64,000 nt of DNA, from contig NZ_FOKK01000007.1 in NCBI RefSeq assembly GCF_900112005.1, positions 124,001 through 188,000 on the forward strand. The letters are read 5' to 3'. Both the position numbers and the translations under genes were made by a program. Shown one piece after another: positions 34,151 through 43,280 of the stretch; within the stretch, counting starts at the first letter, position 1; the number at the start of each line of letters is the position of its first letter. The DNA is from Algoriphagus aquimarinus (GTDB lineage: Bacteria > Bacteroidota > Bacteroidia > Cytophagales > Cyclobacteriaceae). The notes under the pieces are model-generated. The model saw only the letters and a program-made list of their open reading frames with translations, searched no databases and was not told the origin of the DNA.

Positions 34151-35626
34151 TTATTTGTCAACTACGCTTGATAGGTTTATTGTAAAAATTTGGAAGTAAG
34201 ACTTACCCGCTAAGTCCACTTTCCTATTGTATGCTAGTGTGTGCCCTGTATTGGACCAGTTAATATTGCTAAGATTTGTGCTTGCATTATCCGGAGAAGC
34301 TAAAACCTGCTGAGTTATACCATCACTGATTCCTGTGATATAAATAGCTTCTTTTGCTCCATAGGCCAAGTATTTCCCGTCGGAGCTCAAGCTGAAACTG
34401 GTATCAGGGGAAAATGTATTTTTAGTGATCGCTTTGATCTCTCCACCATTTGGAGAAACTGTATAAATCTGTACTATTCCTGCCTCATCTTTTTGATAGA
34501 AATAGATCGAATTCCCGTCAGGTGATGAGCGTAACCATTGTCTTGGCCCTTGCACTCCTGGATATTTCCGGTCAGCTGTAAAAGTCAACCTGCGTTGGTT
34601 GACTCCGGCTGGAATAGCAGGCAAAGAGGTAAGACTTCCCCCATCTACTGACGAGATAAGTTCAGAAATGCTGGAAGAAATATCAGCGATAAATACCTCT
34701 GTAACCTTCTCCCCAGTCTCAGACATCACATCCCCCAAAAAAGCCAATGCTTGGTTTTGCTGAGTGCCATCTAGTTTGGTATAGCCTGCATTACCTACCC
34801 AGCATTCTTCATATGCTTTGTTAATCTGATCAGATCCTGGCTTAGGATCAGCAGTCACTTCTGCCAACAGGACTGCAAAACTCGTCCCATCAAAGTTTTC
34901 CTCATCTACTCTTCTAGTGATAGCTACTCGCTCTCCCAAGATAAAAGCACCGACCGTTCGAAGGTCTTTGATTGTCGGATTTACTAGTGATTCACGCTCC
35001 AGAACTTGGTCATTGTAAGTAAAGCTCACAAACCGCCCATCTGAACTGTAGGAATAAGCATGTGAACCTCCACGCAGTGCGCCTTTAGTGAATGGAACCT
35101 GCACATCCCGAGCTTCCATAGCTTCAGATTTATTCGATTCATCCAAGCTAACTTGCATGGCAACCCTAGCCGTAAATCCGTAGGGCTTCTCCTGGGAAGC
35201 ATTCATCAAACCATGAATAAAAACCACTTCATTCCTTGAGGGATGAAAACTTACGGCACCTGTACCAGGGCCGAAAACAGTTTGATTTTCCAATTGGTAG
35301 ATGGTTTTAACTTCCTGTGTTTCCACATCCACCACTTGGATAGAGGCATTTTCCCCAATTTTGGAATCATCGTTTCTATTGTCGAAAACAAGAAGTTTAT
35401 CGTCGGGAGAAAATGCCTGACGTTGATTTAAAAAATGCCCTGAAGGATCACTGGTAAGCTGAATTTCCACAGTTTTTATTGTATCAAGAGATTCTTTTAT
35501 GTTATTCACGTTTGAGTTTCTGGGATTACAATGTATCATCGAAAAACACAGCCCACTCAGCAATACATAGCCAAATGCCCTGGAACCCAACTCCCAATCT
35601 TTTAATTTTTTAATCATTGCAGTCAA
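34151..35626 (-). CDS. DUF3748/TolB-like beta-propeller protein
   Basis: 491 residues from the first ATG; an ATG three codons in (35617) is equally likely. A hydrophobic N-terminus ends at a possible lipobox Cys (FSMIHC). Repeated propeller-type strands are visible: FSPDDKLLVFDNR, FHPSRNEVVFIHG, GGSHAYSYSSDGRFVSFTYND, LRSSPDGNSIYFYQKDE and LSSDGKYLAYGA. The GALRGGSHAYSYS and FTYND blocks recall DUF3748 proteins (YidR-like). Function unknown. It lies between the VCBS protein and the aldolase with 3-bp spacings, so it is a firm member of the operon, perhaps glycan binding or a lyase-like propeller in the periplasm. Confidence 0.75.
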   Translation of the reverse strand: MTAMIKKLKDWELGSRAFGYVLLSGLCFSMIHCNPRNSNVNNIKESLDTIKTVEIQLTSDPSGHFLNQRQAFSPDDKLLVFDNRNDDSKIGENASIQVVDVETQEVKTIYQLENQTVFGPGTGAVSFHPSRNEVVFIHGLMNASQEKPYGFTARVAMQVSLDESNKSEAMEARDVQVPFTKGALRGGSHAYSYSSDGRFVSFTYNDQVLERESLVNPTIKDLRTVGAFILGERVAITRRVDEENFDGTSFAVLLAEVTADPKPGSDQINKAYEECWVGNAGYTKLDGTQQNQALAFLGDVMSETGEKVTEVFIADISSSISELISSVDGGSLTSLPAIPAGVNQRRLTFTADRKYPGVQGPRQWLRSSPDGNSIYFYQKDEAGIVQIYTVSPNGGEIKAITKNTFSPDTSFSLSSDGKYLAYGAKEAIYITGISDGITQQVLASPDNASTNLSNINWSNTGHTLAYNRKVDLAGKSYFQIFTINLSSVVDK

Positions 35627-35629
35627 AAA

Positions 35630-37594
35630 TCATCTCTGAAAATGATAGAAATGACCGTCTTCCGCGCCTACAAAAATCTCCCAGACACCATCCTTGTTCC
35701 AATCGACAAATGTAGGGCTGGTGGTATGTCCAGCCAATATTTTTTCTGATAGTGGGCCTTTGTGACTGAAGGTAACTTTGCCTGATTCTTCACTGATATT
35801 TTCAAACAGTGTCACATTCACACTATTCACGAGCAGATCCAGATCACCGTCGTTGTCCCAGTCCACGAAAGAAATTTTTCGTCTACCACTTCCTCCAGCT
35901 TCGGCGTTGTTCAGACGTAGCGGGCCACCTTCGTCATTTTCAGCTTTGTCCCTATTCGTATAAACAGAAACTTTGTCTCCATAGAATATCCGCTGACCTG
36001 GAAGAATAGCTTGCTGACCATTTTCATTTACTCCTTTATAAAAGGCCAGATATCCTTCAAAATCCAGCATGACTAAATCCATCACGCCGTCCTTGTCCCA
36101 GTCTATCGCATAGGGAGTGGTTCTCCACTGAGTGACCAATTCATTTTGCGCTGATTTCCACCAGTTCCAAGCGGGAGAAGTAGCCACTTCGTTGCCTCGA
36201 TTGACTTGGATAGGTTTGGGCGCTTCTAATCCCGAACCTGTGTTTCTGATCCATTCTATCTTTCCCCAGATGGAGTTAAAAATAATATCCTGATTCCCAT
36301 CGCCATCCCAGTCTGCCACTGATAGCGTGGTATAACCCCATTTGGCTTCGGCCGGACCTTGAATAGATCCGTTTTCATCTGCCTGAATACGGATAGGCTT
36401 CCCTCCCACTTCCAGAAGTTTGGGTTCATTCCAACTTGGGTTCTCACCTCCACCAATGTTCTCTATAAAAGCAAAATAACCCGCTGAATTCCCAGTAATG
36501 ATATCCTCATCCCCGTCATTGTCCCAATCCACGCTTACTGGCGTAGCCAGAGCACCGAACTTCAGGTTATCAGACTGCTGGCGAAAGTATCTTGGGGATT
36601 CAAATTGAGGGACATTTCCTATTTGTTTTCCCGTGTTCCTCACTAAAGCAACACGTCCATCTTCGTCTCCGACGACCAGATCTACATGACCATCTTTGTC
36701 CCAATCCACCGCAACTGGAATAATCATCTCCAGATCCATTTTGATCAGGCCAGCATCATTTTTCAGAAAAACACCTTCTTTGTAAACAGGATTCTGTCTC
36801 GTTCCTGTATTTTCGAAATAAGTCATCCGGTCCAAAAATTCCCCACAGATCAGATCCAGATCACCGTCTCCATCAAAATCCGCAAAATTAGGTGATGGCG
36901 CTCCATAGACATCGAGCATTTTCCCGCCTGCCTCAATCCTTCCTTTATTTACATAGGTACCATTTTGATTTTCAAGCAAAAATACAAAGCCATGTAGAGG
37001 ACCATTGATCCAAACACCAGAGTCATTAAACGCATTGTCCCATCCATAATCTGCCCAATCGTCAATACCGACAACCACATCCAGGTCTCCGTCACCCTCG
37101 TAATCAACCATTTTCCATTGGTTGAAACGAACCTTCTCAAAGCCTTTCTTCAGTTCCTCTGCATCAAAAAGTACCCGCTCATTACTTGCCAACTTAGTCT
37201 TGAAATCCACCAACTCTACTCCCGGGACATTTACCCTCATCCCTTCATCGATGTGGGAAATCTGCACATTCTTGATCGCATCCCCTATACGAACTGGAGC
37301 TGCGAAATCAGGAAAATCATCCCCCGTAGTGTTTTCAAAAAAGTAAAGCCCATTGAACGGCTTGTCGGGACAGGAAACCAGCATATCCATATCTCCATCC
37401 CCATCGTAATCCATAGGTAGAGGCCAAGCCCAAAGGCCTACTCCTAAAAAAGAGGTGGTGTTTGGGTTGTTGTATTTTACAATCTCAAAATCTTTTGGGG
37501 TAGCTACCTGAGTAGCTGAAGAATCCTTTTTATTTGAGCAAGCCCCAAAGGCAAAAAAACTTAGAATTATGGCACTAGGAATAAGTTGTTTCAT
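35630..37594 (-). CDS. FG-GAP/VCBS-repeat lipoprotein
   Basis: 654 residues. Lipoprotein signal with Cys19 (FAFGACSNKK). At least nine calcium-binding-like repeats of the form DxDxDGDxD are spread over the length, for example DYDGDGDMDMLVSC, DFDGDGDLDLICGE, DWDKDGHVDLVVGDEDG, DWDGDGNQDIIFNS and DWNKDGVWEIFVGAEDG. This forms an integrin-alpha-like beta-propeller. No catalytic domain is evident, so it is probably a surface glycan-binding or structural component, although some VCBS-propeller proteins of this kind are enzymes. It sits 10 bp after a sulfatase gene. Confidence 0.85.
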   Translation of the reverse strand: MKQLIPSAIILSFFAFGACSNKKDSSATQVATPKDFEIVKYNNPNTTSFLGVGLWAWPLPMDYDGDGDMDMLVSCPDKPFNGLYFFENTTGDDFPDFAAPVRIGDAIKNVQISHIDEGMRVNVPGVELVDFKTKLASNERVLFDAEELKKGFEKVRFNQWKMVDYEGDGDLDVVVGIDDWADYGWDNAFNDSGVWINGPLHGFVFLLENQNGTYVNKGRIEAGGKMLDVYGAPSPNFADFDGDGDLDLICGEFLDRMTYFENTGTRQNPVYKEGVFLKNDAGLIKMDLEMIIPVAVDWDKDGHVDLVVGDEDGRVALVRNTGKQIGNVPQFESPRYFRQQSDNLKFGALATPVSVDWDNDGDEDIITGNSAGYFAFIENIGGGENPSWNEPKLLEVGGKPIRIQADENGSIQGPAEAKWGYTTLSVADWDGDGNQDIIFNSIWGKIEWIRNTGSGLEAPKPIQVNRGNEVATSPAWNWWKSAQNELVTQWRTTPYAIDWDKDGVMDLVMLDFEGYLAFYKGVNENGQQAILPGQRIFYGDKVSVYTNRDKAENDEGGPLRLNNAEAGGSGRRKISFVDWDNDGDLDLLVNSVNVTLFENISEESGKVTFSHKGPLSEKILAGHTTSPTFVDWNKDGVWEIFVGAEDGHFYHFQR

Positions 37595-37604
37595 GTTATT
37601 AGGG

Positions 37605-39089
37605 TTAATTATTTGAAAAAGAAGCCAATAAAGGATCTTCGACTTCTTTCATTTTATTATATATACTTTCAGTTAATTCTTTGATTATCAATTTTATATC
37701 AGATGAATTTCCATCAATAAGATTCACTTTTTCTTCAGGATCCACTGCCAAATGATAAAGCTCATCACGACTTGAATCCTGAAAATCCTTAACCAACTTC
37801 CATTCTGCTGTGCGATAAGAACGCATTAAGGCTGTACTATAATTGATCATGCTATACTCCGTATAGAGGTCATTGTTCCAATTTATCACCCGCTCTCCTT
37901 TTAGAATAGGTAGCACGCTCCTACCACGTAGTATTTTACCTGAGGGAATCGGTGCATCCGTCATTTCCAGCACAGTTGGGTACCAGTCCATATTAGTAAA
38001 GGTTTCTTTTACACGTAAACCAGCTTTGATGACACCGGGCCATCGAACTATTACAGGGACATGAAGCGATTGATCATAAAGATTTGGTCGGGAATTTATG
38101 GCGAGGTTTTCAGTTGCCGGATGATCTTGCTTAGTGATCCAATACCCATTCCCCTTATGCTCAATTCCATTGTGCCCCATATTATAGCCATGGTCAGAGG
38201 TAAAAATAACAATTGTGTTTTCAGACAAACTCAAATCCTCCAAGCGCTTAAGTAACTTCCCTACATTCCTATCCACTCCAGAAGAGCTCGCCATATACTC
38301 CTTCATTTTGGACTTGACTCTAGGTATATCCAGATCAGGATAGTCCGGATGCGGAACCTGCATATCCATATCTTCATAGGGAGCCCAGTCTTCATCAGCT
38401 ACAGGCAACCATTTACCGTGTGGAGATCGATAATGGAGGCTCAAAAGAAAAGGTTTCTCCTGATTACTCTCCAAAAATTTCATAGCCCTATCTGTCAAAA
38501 TATCAACAGTCAAACCATCAAATTTCTTAACAACCCCATCCTCTTCAAGCATGGGATCAATCGGTGATTCTCCCCCCCCAGTAATACCCATAAAATACTC
38601 GTAGCCCTGATTGGTAGGATGATATCGATGATCTGAATCTTTTCCGGTCCAATCGCCTAAATGCCACTTACCCACTAAACCTGTTTGGTAGCCAGCTTGA
38701 GCAAGCACCTCAGGAAATGTGATGCTTTCTGGATCTAGACCAATTGGATTTTCTGGATCATAAAGCTTATGTCCTGGCTGTGCGATAAAGTCCAATACTC
38801 CATACTCCGATGCATATTGACCGGTCATCAAACTTACCCTGGAAGGACTACATACAGGTGTAGTCACAAAAGCATTCTCAAAGAATGCTCCCTGAGAAGC
38901 GAGCTGGTCCAAATTAGGCGAAAATGCTTGTTTGTTTCCAGATGCACCCAATGTCCAATAGGCTTGATCATCTGTATAGATAAAAAGAATATTAGGCTTT
39001 TTTGATTGGGCGAAGGTTAGGGAAACCAGACCACTTAATAACAGGGATACTAAAATCCACTTCTTCCCAATTTTATGTAATAATTTCAC
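37605..39089 (-). CDS. S1-family sulfatase, secreted
   Basis: 494 residues. Signal peptide to about residue 28 (LTFAQ). PNILFIYTDDQAYWTLGASG opens the core with metal-binding aspartates. The formylglycine motif CSPSR begins at Cys80. GKWHLGDW and FTSDHGYNMGHNG are the further active-site and metal blocks, and LDIPRVKSKMKEYMASSSGVD is the family's middle helix. Length and motifs are normal. It removes a sulfate ester within the operon's glycan route. The position on the sugar is not readable. Confidence 0.93.
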   Translation of the reverse strand: MKLLHKIGKKWILVSLLLSGLVSLTFAQSKKPNILFIYTDDQAYWTLGASGNKQAFSPNLDQLASQGAFFENAFVTTPVCSPSRVSLMTGQYASEYGVLDFIAQPGHKLYDPENPIGLDPESITFPEVLAQAGYQTGLVGKWHLGDWTGKDSDHRYHPTNQGYEYFMGITGGGESPIDPMLEEDGVVKKFDGLTVDILTDRAMKFLESNQEKPFLLSLHYRSPHGKWLPVADEDWAPYEDMDMQVPHPDYPDLDIPRVKSKMKEYMASSSGVDRNVGKLLKRLEDLSLSENTIVIFTSDHGYNMGHNGIEHKGNGYWITKQDHPATENLAINSRPNLYDQSLHVPVIVRWPGVIKAGLRVKETFTNMDWYPTVLEMTDAPIPSGKILRGRSVLPILKGERVINWNNDLYTEYSMINYSTALMRSYRTAEWKLVKDFQDSSRDELYHLAVDPEEKVNLIDGNSSDIKLIIKELTESIYNKMKEVEDPLLASFSNN

Positions 39090-39100
39090 AGTAGCTTATC

Positions 39101-40279
39101 TTAAAGTAGGTTTCTAAACTTCTTAATCCGATGAAAAGTCAGGAAGTTGGCATCGTGATTATTATGAGCTCCTCCCATTCCGTCCTCATAAGCTGTTCTC
39201 GATAAAAACAGAATATCCTTTCCGTTAAAAACCCAATCCACATATTGAAATCCATGTTTAACAACATCGGGATGTTGTAGAAGCACTTTTCTTTGATCCC
39301 AAGTAGTCAAATCAGGAGAGGAAAACAAAGCTTGTGTATTCCTGATTCCTGCAGGGTTTTTCCCTTCATTAGCTAATTTTATCTCTTCCGGGATCACATT
39401 GGCAATAGTCCAATATAGCCCGGTAGTTTCATCATATCTGATAGTGAATTTTTTACTCCCACCCGGAAAAGCTATAAAGCCTGTCAGAGGATCAAATGTC
39501 GCAGTTTTACCATCATCGCTTATCTTAACTCGAGCTGCTTTTTCCTCTAAAGTAGATCGATCATCAACACGCAACATGTCCCACATCTGCCCATTCTTGT
39601 CCACCACTGCATTCCCTTCTAGCCAGCCACCAAAGTTCCCATCCAGATAGGTAGAATCATAGTAGAGGATATTACTGGAAGTCCAACTATTTGCATTTAA
39701 CAAATCCGCATCTATAGGAGCTGAAAGCATAAACGCACCATATCGCTTACCCCATTTTTTAATTGGACCCATAGCACTTTCCATAGCTCTCCAAATCCTT
39801 CCATCATGCTCAATGATCGGCATAGGAGCGCAGTGATACTCACCTGCTAGAATTAATCCATTAGAACCATTCGTAGGACTCGTCCAAGATTTTCCTCCAT
39901 CTTCAGAAAGCCTTACAAGCGTATTACCATGATGCCTATCTGTACCTATAAACCATAATTTCCCTTGACGCACAAATAATTTTGACCAAAATGCGCCATC
40001 AATCTCTGCTATCTCATCCCAAGATTTACCCTTATTCTTCGAAGTATATATCTTGGAAGTAGCTCTTACATGCTCATTAGATTCGGGACCGAATAAATCA
40101 TGAGAAGCTACATAATCTCCATTAGGAAGTATAGCCAAACTTGGAGATCCTATATACTTCCCAGAGGACGCTGGACTATATGCTACCACATTTCCTGGCA
40201 CCTTTCTATCTTCATACTGCTGAGCAGTCACATAAACACAGATAAACATGCAAATTAATAGTGCTGTGATTTTTTTCAT
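39101..40279 (-). CDS. Sialidase-superfamily (BNR/Asp-box) secreted protein
   Basis: 392 residues. Signal peptide to about residue 20 (VYVTAQ). Two Asp-boxes are clear, TSKNKGKSW (79-87) and SEDGGKSW (125-132), marking a six-bladed sialidase-type propeller. GSPSLAILPNGDYVASHD matches the start of the second blade in exo-sialidase-like proteins. It is the only candidate glycosidase in the 23-kb operon. The superfamily includes sialidases and hydrolases for other ulosonic acids and unrelated sugars, and I see no complete Arg triad by eye, so the substrate is open. Flanked by sulfatase genes at 4 and 11 bp. Confidence 0.8.
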   Translation of the reverse strand: MKKITALLICMFICVYVTAQQYEDRKVPGNVVAYSPASSGKYIGSPSLAILPNGDYVASHDLFGPESNEHVRATSKIYTSKNKGKSWDEIAEIDGAFWSKLFVRQGKLWFIGTDRHHGNTLVRLSEDGGKSWTSPTNGSNGLILAGEYHCAPMPIIEHDGRIWRAMESAMGPIKKWGKRYGAFMLSAPIDADLLNANSWTSSNILYYDSTYLDGNFGGWLEGNAVVDKNGQMWDMLRVDDRSTLEEKAARVKISDDGKTATFDPLTGFIAFPGGSKKFTIRYDETTGLYWTIANVIPEEIKLANEGKNPAGIRNTQALFSSPDLTTWDQRKVLLQHPDVVKHGFQYVDWVFNGKDILFLSRTAYEDGMGGAHNNHDANFLTFHRIKKFRNLL

Positions 40280-40283
40280 AAGG

Positions 40284-41804
40284 TCAATCTATTTTAGGGT
40301 TTATTCTTGGGAATCTAGCTTTTGAAGAATACAATCGTTCCATGAGCTCTTCCTTCATAAGCTTGGCATCCCAAGGACGAGAAGAACTAAGATCGATTGA
40401 TTCACTTGGGTCATAATTGAGATCGTATAATTCAAAGCGATCAGTATCAAAATAATAAATCAATTTTAAAGCGTCTTGACGTAATGCTGCTTGAGGCCGA
40501 GTCTGACTTGTTGCACCATCTTCAACCCCAATATCTACGAGCGCTTCATCGTATGCTTTGCCTTCTGGGTGATAGTAAGGGAAATACCAGAATAAGGATT
40601 TAAACCTGTCAATTTCACCCCCTAGCAATAAGGGCAGAATAGACTGTCCATCGAGTTCACTAATATCTATTTCTTCATCACCTGCTATATCCATAAAAGT
40701 GGGGAAAAAGTCGGTCTGAATTACCGGCACCTCTTTTATACTATTAGCTGCCACCACACCAGGCCAAGAAACCACCATAGGAATTCTAATTCCTGCTTCA
40801 TAAAGATTCCACTTACTACCTCTGAATGGAGCGTGATGTGCGTAAGAAGGATGCCCCCCATTGTCAGAAGTAAAAATTACCATAGTTTTCTCTCTAAGTC
40901 CTGATTCATCAAGTGCATCTAATACCTGACCTACATAATGATCCAATAATTCTATGTTTGCGGCATAACGAATCATCTCATCACTGAGCTCACCCTTTGA
41001 TTTGGCTCTGTATTTATCTTCTATCCATTGCATCCCTTTCAAATGTGGGGTATGAACATAATAATGGCTTACCATTAAAAAGAAAGGATCATTATGCTCT
41101 TTCTTGATGAAACTTACTGCTTCATTAGTAAGTAAGTCATTTGGATATTCTCCATAATTTAGTTCAGGTGAAAACTGAATTCCATTATATGGGTGGGATC
41201 CAAAGGTTTCCTTAGCTGTGTCAAAGCCCTGCTGTGCTGGCCCATGAGTAAGACTCCAACCTTTATAGACTTTATGGTGTGTTGCTACGTGCCATTTCCC
41301 CACCAAACCAGTTTCATACCCTAGCTCTTTAAGCCCCTCTGCTATAGTCACTTCTTCTAATGGAAGATTAAGTGTGATTGGTGGAGAGATTAGTTTTTTA
41401 TTCTCGAACAGTGCAATCCATTTTTCATCATCCCAATCCAAGGTGTCTTTTTCAAACTTGGTTACAAATTCAAATCCAAGTCTGGCTGGAGATTTTCCCG
41501 TTAAAAGTGCCGCCCTAGCAGGGGAACATAGAGGTGCGGATGAATATGCATTGGTAAAGCTCATCCCCGATTTGATTAATAGGTCAATATTAGGGGTCTC
41601 GGCAATAGATTTTCCTTGACCCCCAGGAAACGACGCTATATCACCATAACCTAAATCGTCGACATAAATTAAAAGGATATTTGGCTTAATATACTCTTCT
41701 TGTACAAACTCACTTTTGCCCTTGACACCTAAGTAGGTGCCAAGGAAACAAAAGGTCAGAAGAATCAATTTACCCAATCTATCAAGTAATTTAATATCCT
41801 TCAT
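40284..41804 (-). CDS. S1-family sulfatase
   Basis: 506 residues. N-terminal hydrophobic segment (about 13-28, LILLTFCFLGTYLGV) acts as a signal or anchor. PNILLIYVDDLGYGDIASF gives the metal site, CSPAR (Cys93) is the formylglycine motif in its C-x-P-A-R form, GKWHVATHH and FTSDNGGHPSYAHH complete the active site. The start codon overlaps the SusD stop by 14 bp, which points to translational coupling. A near-identical copy of its first ~35 codons lies behind the other SusD gene (46601-46714), so the SusC-SusD-sulfatase order was duplicated. Confidence 0.94.
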   Translation of the reverse strand: MKDIKLLDRLGKLILLTFCFLGTYLGVKGKSEFVQEEYIKPNILLIYVDDLGYGDIASFPGGQGKSIAETPNIDLLIKSGMSFTNAYSSAPLCSPARAALLTGKSPARLGFEFVTKFEKDTLDWDDEKWIALFENKKLISPPITLNLPLEEVTIAEGLKELGYETGLVGKWHVATHHKVYKGWSLTHGPAQQGFDTAKETFGSHPYNGIQFSPELNYGEYPNDLLTNEAVSFIKKEHNDPFFLMVSHYYVHTPHLKGMQWIEDKYRAKSKGELSDEMIRYAANIELLDHYVGQVLDALDESGLREKTMVIFTSDNGGHPSYAHHAPFRGSKWNLYEAGIRIPMVVSWPGVVAANSIKEVPVIQTDFFPTFMDIAGDEEIDISELDGQSILPLLLGGEIDRFKSLFWYFPYYHPEGKAYDEALVDIGVEDGATSQTRPQAALRQDALKLIYYFDTDRFELYDLNYDPSESIDLSSSRPWDAKLMKEELMERLYSSKARFPRINPKID

Positions 41805-43269
41805 TTTGAATTAATACAGGGTTTGAATCAATTGCTTGCTGTGGAATTGGCAAGAGAGTTTGAAAACCCTGTGCATTGGAGATCCCTCTTTTTTGGGCAT
41901 CGCTAATCAATACGCCCATACGAATCATATCCAATCGCCTTGTTGCCTCAGAGTAAAATTCCCAACCTCTTTCTTTCAAAATATGCTCGCGAAGAGATTC
42001 TTTTGACGGGAAATTTGATAATGCTAATGGAGAATCGTTCAGTCCAGCCCGTTCTCTAACTTGATTAATTAAATTTAATGCTTCTTCGTTGGGTCCTGAA
42101 ATCTCATTTAATGCTTCTGCTTTTGATAACAGGATGTCAGCATATCGAATGACAGGTATATCCGTCCCATGCGCCTGTTGTATTGCATTTGGATCAGGCC
42201 AATATTTGAAAGATCTGGTATTATCATCCCCTAATAATTGAATAGTATCACCTGCTTTATTAATAAAAGAGGTAATAATTAAATCTTTTCGCTTATCATC
42301 TTCAGAAAATGTGTTATAAAACTGATCCCTCATCCTATATTCTGAAGCGAAAACCACCCAATTAGATTGAAATTCAAGTCCAGATACAGGATCCTTTTGA
42401 AAACCTACTGGAAATGCACCATTCATCCAATCATTAGCAGAAGATCTAGTAGCATCAGCATAAGCCGGTCTCACCCATATCATTTCTGAATTTCTTTCAT
42501 TCTCTACCTTGAACATTTCCTGATATACAGGATAAAGGGAATAGTAGCCCAGAGCAACAAGCTGATTAGTGTAATCAACAACTTTTTGCCAATTCTTTTC
42601 TTGAAGATAAAACTTGCTTAAAAATGCTAAAGCAGCCCCCTTATTCGCTCTTCCAAACTCATCTTCCGACCCAGGCTGTGGAAGAAAATTTAGTCCAAAC
42701 AGAAGATCTTCCTCAATAAACAACTTCATCTCATCAATTGAAGGTCGACTAACCTCCAACTCATCAGTAGTACTTCGCCGAATTGGAACAGGTCCAAATG
42801 AGTTATAAAGTTTGATATAACTTATTGCTCTTATAAAACGAGCTTCTGCACTATATTCATTTTTCTTTTGATCTGATAACTTTAAATTATTTATATTTTC
42901 CAATATAATATTGGCGTTTCTTATAGCTCTATAGTTTGGAGCCCATAGATCACTAAACAATATTCCTAGTCCAGGATCTAAAGTAAAATTAATAAACTGA
43001 ACTGCAGTTCCATTTTCTCCTCCGCCTGTTTGCCACATCAAATCAGTTTGCCATTCTTCCATGGCAATTACAGCTTTAGAGCTCGCTCCACTCATATTTG
43101 CTGTGTGAGCATAAGCTGAATAGAGCACATTTTTAATCCCCTCTTCAGTAGTAAGTAGGTTATCTGGAGCAAGTTGAGAATATACTGGCTCATCAAGCAT
43201 ATCTACACAGGATGTCATATTAAAAGCCAACATCACAACTATCAAATTTTTAATATATATCGTTTTCAT
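41791..43269 (-). CDS. SusD/RagB-family glycan-binding lipoprotein (copy A)
   Basis: 492 residues. Lipoprotein signal with Cys21 (NMTSCVDMLDEP). SusD blocks: LLTTEEGIKNVLYSAYA, AEARFIRAISYIKLYNSFGPVPI, NSEMIWVRPAY, IRYADILLSKAEALNEISG and LKERGWEFYSEATRRLDMIR, ending in LLPIPQQAIDSNPVLIQNEGY. It is clearly related along its whole length to the SusD at 46701-48182, including the C-terminal NPxLxQNEGY. It pairs with the SusC gene 11 bp upstream, and its end overlaps the next sulfatase by 14 bp. Confidence 0.97.
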   Translation of the reverse strand: MKTIYIKNLIVVMLAFNMTSCVDMLDEPVYSQLAPDNLLTTEEGIKNVLYSAYAHTANMSGASSKAVIAMEEWQTDLMWQTGGGENGTAVQFINFTLDPGLGILFSDLWAPNYRAIRNANIILENINNLKLSDQKKNEYSAEARFIRAISYIKLYNSFGPVPIRRSTTDELEVSRPSIDEMKLFIEEDLLFGLNFLPQPGSEDEFGRANKGAALAFLSKFYLQEKNWQKVVDYTNQLVALGYYSLYPVYQEMFKVENERNSEMIWVRPAYADATRSSANDWMNGAFPVGFQKDPVSGLEFQSNWVVFASEYRMRDQFYNTFSEDDKRKDLIITSFINKAGDTIQLLGDDNTRSFKYWPDPNAIQQAHGTDIPVIRYADILLSKAEALNEISGPNEEALNLINQVRERAGLNDSPLALSNFPSKESLREHILKERGWEFYSEATRRLDMIRMGVLISDAQKRGISNAQGFQTLLPIPQQAIDSNPVLIQNEGY

Positions 43270-43280
43270 AGTAGGCCTGA

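Noticed and set aside
35630-37594. Reading the Asp-rich VCBS repeats as a tandem DNA repeat or CRISPR-like array
   Set aside because: The periodicity is at protein level with diverged codons and irregular spacing; it is a beta-propeller.
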